Positions 7,970-10,754 of a stretch of DNA of 10,754 bases are shown here, in pieces; positions within the stretch are counted from its first letter, which is position 1; every line of letters starts with the position of its first letter. Position numbers and translations under genes: made by a program. The stretch is from Spirochaetia bacterium UBA6919 (GTDB taxonomy: Bacteria; Spirochaetota; UBA6919): positions 1-10,754 of the forward strand of contig DKAT01000105.1 in assembly GCA_002450905.1 (NCBI GenBank), given 5' to 3'. The notes under the pieces are model-generated. The model was not told the DNA's origin. It made no database searches and saw nothing but the letters and a program-made list of their open reading frames with translations.

Positions 7970-8911
7970 TTATTCAAAACCCAAATGAATTAAAGCATCT
8001 CCTTTATGAACAATGGGTTGCTGGTTTATACCAATAATATATCCTGTTTCAGTGGTCTTCATTTTGTGGGTAAAATCACCATAGGGGTCTGTGATGGATG
8101 CGATAGTATTTTTTTTAATAACTTTCTCTCCCAGTTTTGCATTGGAACGAAATAAGCCTCCGTGATTCGCTCTGATCCATCTACTATTTGATATCCATAT
8201 TGACTTGTCAGCCTTGGGGCTCTGATTGATCATTCCAAGATGGTGCATAATCCTTAATGTTCCCTCAATACCGGTCTGAATTGATTTTTCATCAAATCTT
8301 AATGCTTCACCAGCTTCATATACAAGAAATGGGAGTTTTAATTTACATATTTCCGCTCTGAATGATTTATTCCGTTGAAGTGCGTCGACAATGAAAGGAG
8401 GGGCAAAGATTTCTGCAAGTTGTTTATTTGCTGGATTATGTAAATTACATCTGATTTGAGGGTAATTACTTTTATTAGCAGAACCTGTGTGGAAGTCTAT
8501 ACCATAATCTATGAGGGGTACGATCTCTGTCATCAAAGTATATGCAATTAAATTTGCAAGTGAGCCCGTTTTATTGCCAGGAAAACTGCGGTTGAGATCT
8601 CTTCCATCAGGTAGATATCTTGATTGTTGAAGGAATCCATATATATTAACAATAGGAATAGCTATGACAGTACCTTTTAAAGGTTCAATAATGTTATTTT
8701 CCCTTATTCTTCTGATGATTTCAACACCATTGACCTCATCACCATGGATGGCTGCGGTTAAGAGAAGAACAGGACCAGGTTTCGCTCCTCTTGAAATATA
8801 GATTGGGATGTCAATATCAGTATAGGTTGGTAGTCTTGCAATATGTAACCTTATTTCTTTAGTTTGACCCTGCTTTACGTAGGTATTATTGATGACAATT
8901 CTTTTTGACAC
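7970..8911 (-). CDS. M14-family AstE/aspartoacylase-like zinc hydrolase
   Basis: A cytoplasmic zinc-dependent amidohydrolase of 313 residues in the succinylglutamate desuccinylase/aspartoacylase branch of the M14 carboxypeptidase fold. Zinc ligands are visible as H56 and E59 (AAIHGDE) and H141 (DFHTG). The substrate-binding block DLNRSFPG (105-112) and the catalytic glutamate region VYEAGE (E199) are intact. The C-terminal part (about 240-313) looks like the small beta-rich lobe of this family. The start is GTG at 8911, two bases after the RimK stop, with an AGGTG ribosome binding site inside rimK, so translation is probably coupled. Family members cleave N-acyl or amide bonds next to acidic amino acids. 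Next to RimK it may trim or remove glutamate residues, but this is inference. It is not a confirmed AstE of arginine catabolism: no other ast genes are present. Confidence 0.9.
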   Translation of the reverse strand: MSKRIVINNTYVKQGQTKEIRLHIARLPTYTDIDIPIYISRGAKPGPVLLLTAAIHGDEVNGVEIIRRIRENNIIEPLKGTVIAIPIVNIYGFLQQSRYLPDGRDLNRSFPGNKTGSLANLIAYTLMTEIVPLIDYGIDFHTGSANKSNYPQIRCNLHNPANKQLAEIFAPPFIVDALQRNKSFRAEICKLKLPFLVYEAGEALRFDEKSIQTGIEGTLRIMHHLGMINQSPKADKSIWISNSRWIRANHGGLFRSNAKLGEKVIKKNTIASITDPYGDFTHKMKTTETGYIIGINQQPIVHKGDALIHLGFE

Positions 8912-8913
8912 AA

Positions 8914-9819
8914 TTACGCACCTATCTTATCCCTTTTTTTTGTTGTTTTAGCATATTTTTCAATGAACTGGATGATATTTTTAGCAATGTCAATATTAGT
9001 TGCGCGTTCAATACCTTCTATTCCTGGTGTTGAATTGACCTCAAGAATTAATGTTCCTCTGGAGGATCGAATCATATCCACTCCTGCAATATTAAGTCCC
9101 AGTGCTTGAGTAGATTTGACAGCAATCAATTTTTCTTCTTTGGATAATTTAATTGCCATAGCATTGCCTCCACGATGGAGATTAGAACGGAATTCATCAT
9201 CTGCCGCTTGTCGAATCATTGCTCCCACTACTTTATTTTCAACAACAAATGCTCTAATATCAGATCCTTTGGCCTCATGTATGAATTCCTGAATCAAAAT
9301 ATGTTTTTTTAAGCTATAGAAGGCATCAAGAGTTGATTTTGCCTGGCGTTTGTTTTCTACAAGGACAACACCACTACCATGAGTCCCTTCAATAAGCTTC
9401 AGAATAACAGGATATCCCCCGACACTCTTGACGACCCGCTCAACTTCACCCGGAGAACGTGCAAATCCAGTAGAAGGCATATCTATTCCTGCTCCAACAA
9501 GGATTTGATGTGATCTTAATTTATCGCGAGATCGTACTATTGCCTGAGAGGGATTGACTGTGAATACTCCCATCATCTCAAATTGCCTTACTACTGCTGA
9601 ACCGAAGAAGGTATATGTGGCACCGATCCTAGGTATAACAGCATCAAAATTATCAAGTGGCTCTTTTTCATAGTGCAGGCTTAGCATTCTCTTTTGCATA
9701 GATATATAACAGTGTCTATAGTCAATGACATGGGGCTCATGATTTAGCTGGATACATGCCGCAACAAGTCTTTTTGTAGAAAAAATATCCTTATTTATTG
9801 ATAATATAGCGATTTTCAT
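8914..9819 (-). CDS. rimK: RimK-type alpha-L-glutamate ligase (ATP-grasp)
   Basis: A full-length RimK-family ATP-grasp ligase (301 residues; the family is usually about 300). RimK adds glutamate to the C-terminus of ribosomal protein S6 and can make poly-alpha-glutamate. Visible elements are the N-terminal domain beginning KIAILS, the RSRDKLRSHQIL segment (96-107), the ATP-binding PVILKLIEGTHGSGVVL (137-153), the hinge LIQEFI (175-180), the substrate and ATP loop MIRQAADDEFRSNLHRGG (201-218) and the metal-binding residues D248, E260 and N262 (LEVNSTPGIEG). The Arg/Asn-rich RSNLHRGG loop is typical of RimK rather than LysX. It starts 17 bp after the protease-like gene with a modest AGAG site, and runs almost directly into the AstE-like gene. 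The S6 substrate is inferred from the family; another protein target is possible. Confidence 0.95.
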   Translation of the reverse strand: MKIAILSINKDIFSTKRLVAACIQLNHEPHVIDYRHCYISMQKRMLSLHYEKEPLDNFDAVIPRIGATYTFFGSAVVRQFEMMGVFTVNPSQAIVRSRDKLRSHQILVGAGIDMPSTGFARSPGEVERVVKSVGGYPVILKLIEGTHGSGVVLVENKRQAKSTLDAFYSLKKHILIQEFIHEAKGSDIRAFVVENKVVGAMIRQAADDEFRSNLHRGGNAMAIKLSKEEKLIAVKSTQALGLNIAGVDMIRSSRGTLILEVNSTPGIEGIERATNIDIAKNIIQFIEKYAKTTKKRDKIGA

Positions 9820-9836
9820 AAGATACTCTTAATTAA

Positions 9837-10259
9837 TTATTGTATAGAATTAGTAAATTTTTGGGATACATCAACAAGAAAATTATTTGATAATACTTTC
9901 CTGCCTATTAATATTGGATATTTCATTTTGGATCTATTTGTCAGGGATAACTCGGTTACAATTATATTTTGACAAATAATTATGGGGGTTTTAATGATAA
10001 CTCTCATTTCTGAATAACCTGATGAGCTAGTGATCTTTTTTTCTTTTAAGATTGGAAGAGTGAATGAAAGATTTTTATAAATTGGATGAGATTTATCGAG
10101 TATTTTAAATGTAACGTAAGAAATATTGTTGACTTTGCTTTTTTCAATGGAATGACAGTGGAGAGACGAAGTGTAAGCACCTGTATCTATTTTTGCAATC
10201 AATTGGTGTATTTTTAATTCAGGGAAATCAATTTTCTCAAGGCGTCCAATGGTTTGCAT
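9837..10259 (-). CDS. RimK-associated retropepsin-like protease (RimB-like)
   Basis: A small protein of 140 residues in the family annotated as putative ATP-dependent zinc protease, now considered retropepsin-like. The hallmark AKIDTGAYTSSLHC (22-35, with D25-T-G) resembles an aspartic-protease active-site loop, and the C-terminal PILIGRKVLSNNFLVDVS (115-132) is the family's other conserved block. Length is normal. Genes of this family commonly sit beside rimK; the Pseudomonas counterpart RimB is reported to act with RimK. One aspartic motif per chain implies a homodimer if it works like a retropepsin. The ATG at 10259 fits the family's N-terminus (IGRLEKIDFPEL), yet it lies only about 8 bp from a near-consensus -10 box, so the mRNA may be leaderless. 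It is the first gene of the apparent operon. Protease activity is inferred. Confidence 0.9.
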   Translation of the reverse strand: MQTIGRLEKIDFPELKIHQLIAKIDTGAYTSSLHCHSIEKSKVNNISYVTFKILDKSHPIYKNLSFTLPILKEKKITSSSGYSEMRVIIKTPIIICQNIIVTELSLTNRSKMKYPILIGRKVLSNNFLVDVSQKFTNSIQ

Positions 10260-10266
10260 AGGCTAT

Positions 10267-10295
10267 ATATTATGTATTAAAAAAATAAATGTCAA
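10267..10295 (-). promoter_or_regulatory. Sigma70-type promoter of the RimB/RimK operon
   Basis: On the minus strand TTGACA (10290-10295) and TAATAT (10267-10272) are separated by exactly 17 bp. The -35 is perfect and the -10 matches five of six bases. The predicted transcription start falls around 10259-10262, at or just before the first ATG (10259), so there is no room for a ribosome binding site. It is the best promoter match in the window and could drive all nine genes, because no gap downstream exceeds 41 bp. AT-rich DNA raises chance matches, but a perfect -35 with ideal spacing is unusual. Confidence 0.65.
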
Positions 10296-10340
10296 TAAAA
10301 ATCGATTAGAATCTGATAATCTTACAATTTTGCAAACATC

Positions 10341-10496
10341 TCAGAATGACTCGATTCTGCTCAATAATCTATTTAAAAGTCTTTTCTGTACTAAGTATAA
10401 ATAACTTTGCTTTCTGATCCTCGTTACTTGAAAGAAGATGCTTATATCAGCTATACTTTCAGCATATCGACCAAAGAATAAAACATAATTATTCAT
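10341..10496 (-). CDS. Possible small basic protein, unknown function
   Basis: An uncertain ORF of 51 residues (start MNNYVLFFGRY, end SRIESF) that I do not recognise. Its C-terminal half is basic (RIRKQ, QKRLLNRLLSR) and would form an amphipathic helix; the N-terminal third is hydrophobic and aromatic. In its favour, the ATG at 10496 has a strong GAGGTG ribosome binding site 7 nt upstream, and two promoter-like pairs lie further upstream (TTGTTT-16-TAATAT with the -10 at 10537-10542, and TTGTCA-16-TAAAAT with the -10 at 10579-10584). A longer 62-residue reading from a TTG at 10529 lacks such a site. Against it are its size, the absence of a known domain and the AT-rich setting. It would be separately transcribed from the RimB/RimK operon, whose -35 box begins 46 bp downstream. 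Confidence 0.35.
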   Translation of the reverse strand: MNNYVLFFGRYAESIADISIFFQVTRIRKQSYLYLVQKRLLNRLLSRIESF

Positions 10497-10506
10497 ACAG
10501 TCACAC

Positions 10507-10535
10507 CTCATTTTGCTACTAAAGAACAAAATGAG
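10507..10535. repeat. Perfect 9-bp inverted repeat before the small ORF (operator or leader hairpin)
   Basis: CTCATTTTG (10507-10515) and CAAAATGAG (10527-10535) are exact reverse complements separated by 11 bp. On the minus strand the downstream arm ends in GAG, the first half of the GAGGTG ribosome binding site of the 51-aa ORF. A transcript starting upstream of 10535 could therefore fold and partly hide that site. Alternatively, the DNA dyad lies just downstream of the -10-like TAATAT (10537-10542), a usual place for a repressor operator. No T-run follows on either strand, so it is not an intrinsic terminator. Confidence 0.55.
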
Positions 10536-10682
10536 AATATTACACCTTGCTAAAATTGAAACAATAACAATCTGGATAATTTTAATTTATTAATTTCAAT
10601 TGACAAAAAAATTAAATAACTGTTTTACACCTAAGAGGCTTATAAATTTAAATTATTACTAGCATAGCAATTTTTTTAGTAT

Positions 10683-10704
10683 ATTATAATAGAATTGTTA
10701 TAAT
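10683..10704. repeat. Inverted repeat, 7-bp arms, 8-bp spacer (dyad 1 of 2)
   Basis: ATTATAA (10683-10689) and TTATAAT (10698-10704) are exact reverse complements with an 8-bp spacer. It is composed almost wholly of A and T, so chance occurrence is quite possible. Its interest comes from the matching dyad that begins three bases later. Confidence 0.4.
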
Positions 10705-10706
10705 TT

Positions 10707-10730
10707 TAGAATAAAGAGATCATTATTCTA
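10707..10730. repeat. Inverted repeat, 8-bp arms, 8-bp spacer (dyad 2 of 2)
   Basis: TAGAATAA (10707-10714) and TTATTCTA (10723-10730) are exact reverse complements with an 8-bp spacer. Spacer length and arm size match the dyad at 10683-10704, and the two centres are 25 bp apart. There is no T-run characteristic of a terminator on the plus side. A pair of operator sites is one possible explanation. Confidence 0.4.
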
Positions 10731-10754
10731 CATTAGAGTCATTGCATAATTAGA

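Larger units (their letters stand above)
10530..10754. other. AT-rich non-coding right end
   Basis: No convincing gene is seen. The stretch holds promoter-like pairs facing the small ORF, a TTGACA (10600-10605) on the plus strand with only a poor -10 (TTTTAC at 17 bp), long A and T runs, and two adjacent inverted repeats near the edge. It could be a divergent control region for a gene beyond the window, but that gene is not visible. Confidence 0.5.

Noticed and set aside
7970..8911. Assignment as astE of the arginine succinyltransferase pathway
   Set aside because: No other ast genes are near, and the protein sits in a RimK context, so only the family name is given.
10297..10321. Terminator between the small ORF and the RimB-like gene (GATTA/TAATC stem followed by five T on the minus strand)
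   Set aside because: The stem has only five mostly A-T pairs with an 8-nt loop, too weak to call. The nearby CAGAAT/ATTCTG stem at 10342-10359 has no T-run after it.
10600..10628. Rightward promoter with TTGACA on the plus strand
   Set aside because: The -35 is perfect but the hexamer at 17-bp spacing is TTTTAC, matching only three of six bases, and no gene is seen to the right within the window.

Overview
The window is AT-rich, densely coded and one-directional: nine convincing protein genes all lie on the minus strand and are transcribed from about 10260 down to 190. A tenth, tiny ORF (10341-10496, minus) is tentative. There are no rRNA or tRNA genes, CRISPR arrays or recognisable mobile elements. 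The host looks like a Gram-negative-type bacterium. The signs are a near-consensus sigma70-type promoter (TTGACA, 17 bp, TAATAT) before the first gene, Shine-Dalgarno sites at most starts, an HD-GYP domain, a PilJ/NarX-like membrane sensor, and a RimK/retropepsin-like/AstE-like trio. The style of the PAS/GAF hybrid kinases and the low GC would suit an anaerobic Desulfobacterota-type lineage, but that placement is a guess.

Right end (10260-10754): mostly non-coding and very AT-rich. It holds a possible 51-aa ORF with a strong ribosome binding site, a perfect 9-bp inverted repeat just upstream of that ORF, and two adjacent dyads of the same architecture near the edge.

7970-10259: a protein-modification module. 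It consists of a small retropepsin-like protease of the RimK-associated family, a RimK-type ATP-grasp glutamate ligase, and an M14 AstE/aspartoacylase-like zinc hydrolase. The trio reads as a ligase with two candidate processing or reversal enzymes. The first gene appears to begin at, or within a few bases of, its own transcription start.

190-7934: a signalling module. In order it has a membrane-anchored PilJ-type/triple-PAS sensor without a kinase, a single-domain CheY-like receiver, a two-site CheC-type phosphatase, a PAS-GAF-HisKA-HATPase-REC hybrid kinase with a degenerate HPt-like tail, a REC-HD-GYP protein with a GYI variant motif, and a REC-histidine kinase. Gaps are -11 to +41 bp, so this is very likely one operon, and the 35-bp gap to the RimK module allows a single transcript of nine genes. 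No DNA-binding output domain is present. The only evident effector is the predicted cyclic-di-GMP phosphodiesterase.

The most interesting reading is that phosphorelay and cyclic-di-GMP control sit next to a RimK glutamylation module. This recalls the cyclic-di-GMP-linked rimABK system of Pseudomonas, but with a different and much larger signalling front end. At the left end (1-189) no gene is visible, but there are three tandem 11-bp repeats with an inverted copy nearby.
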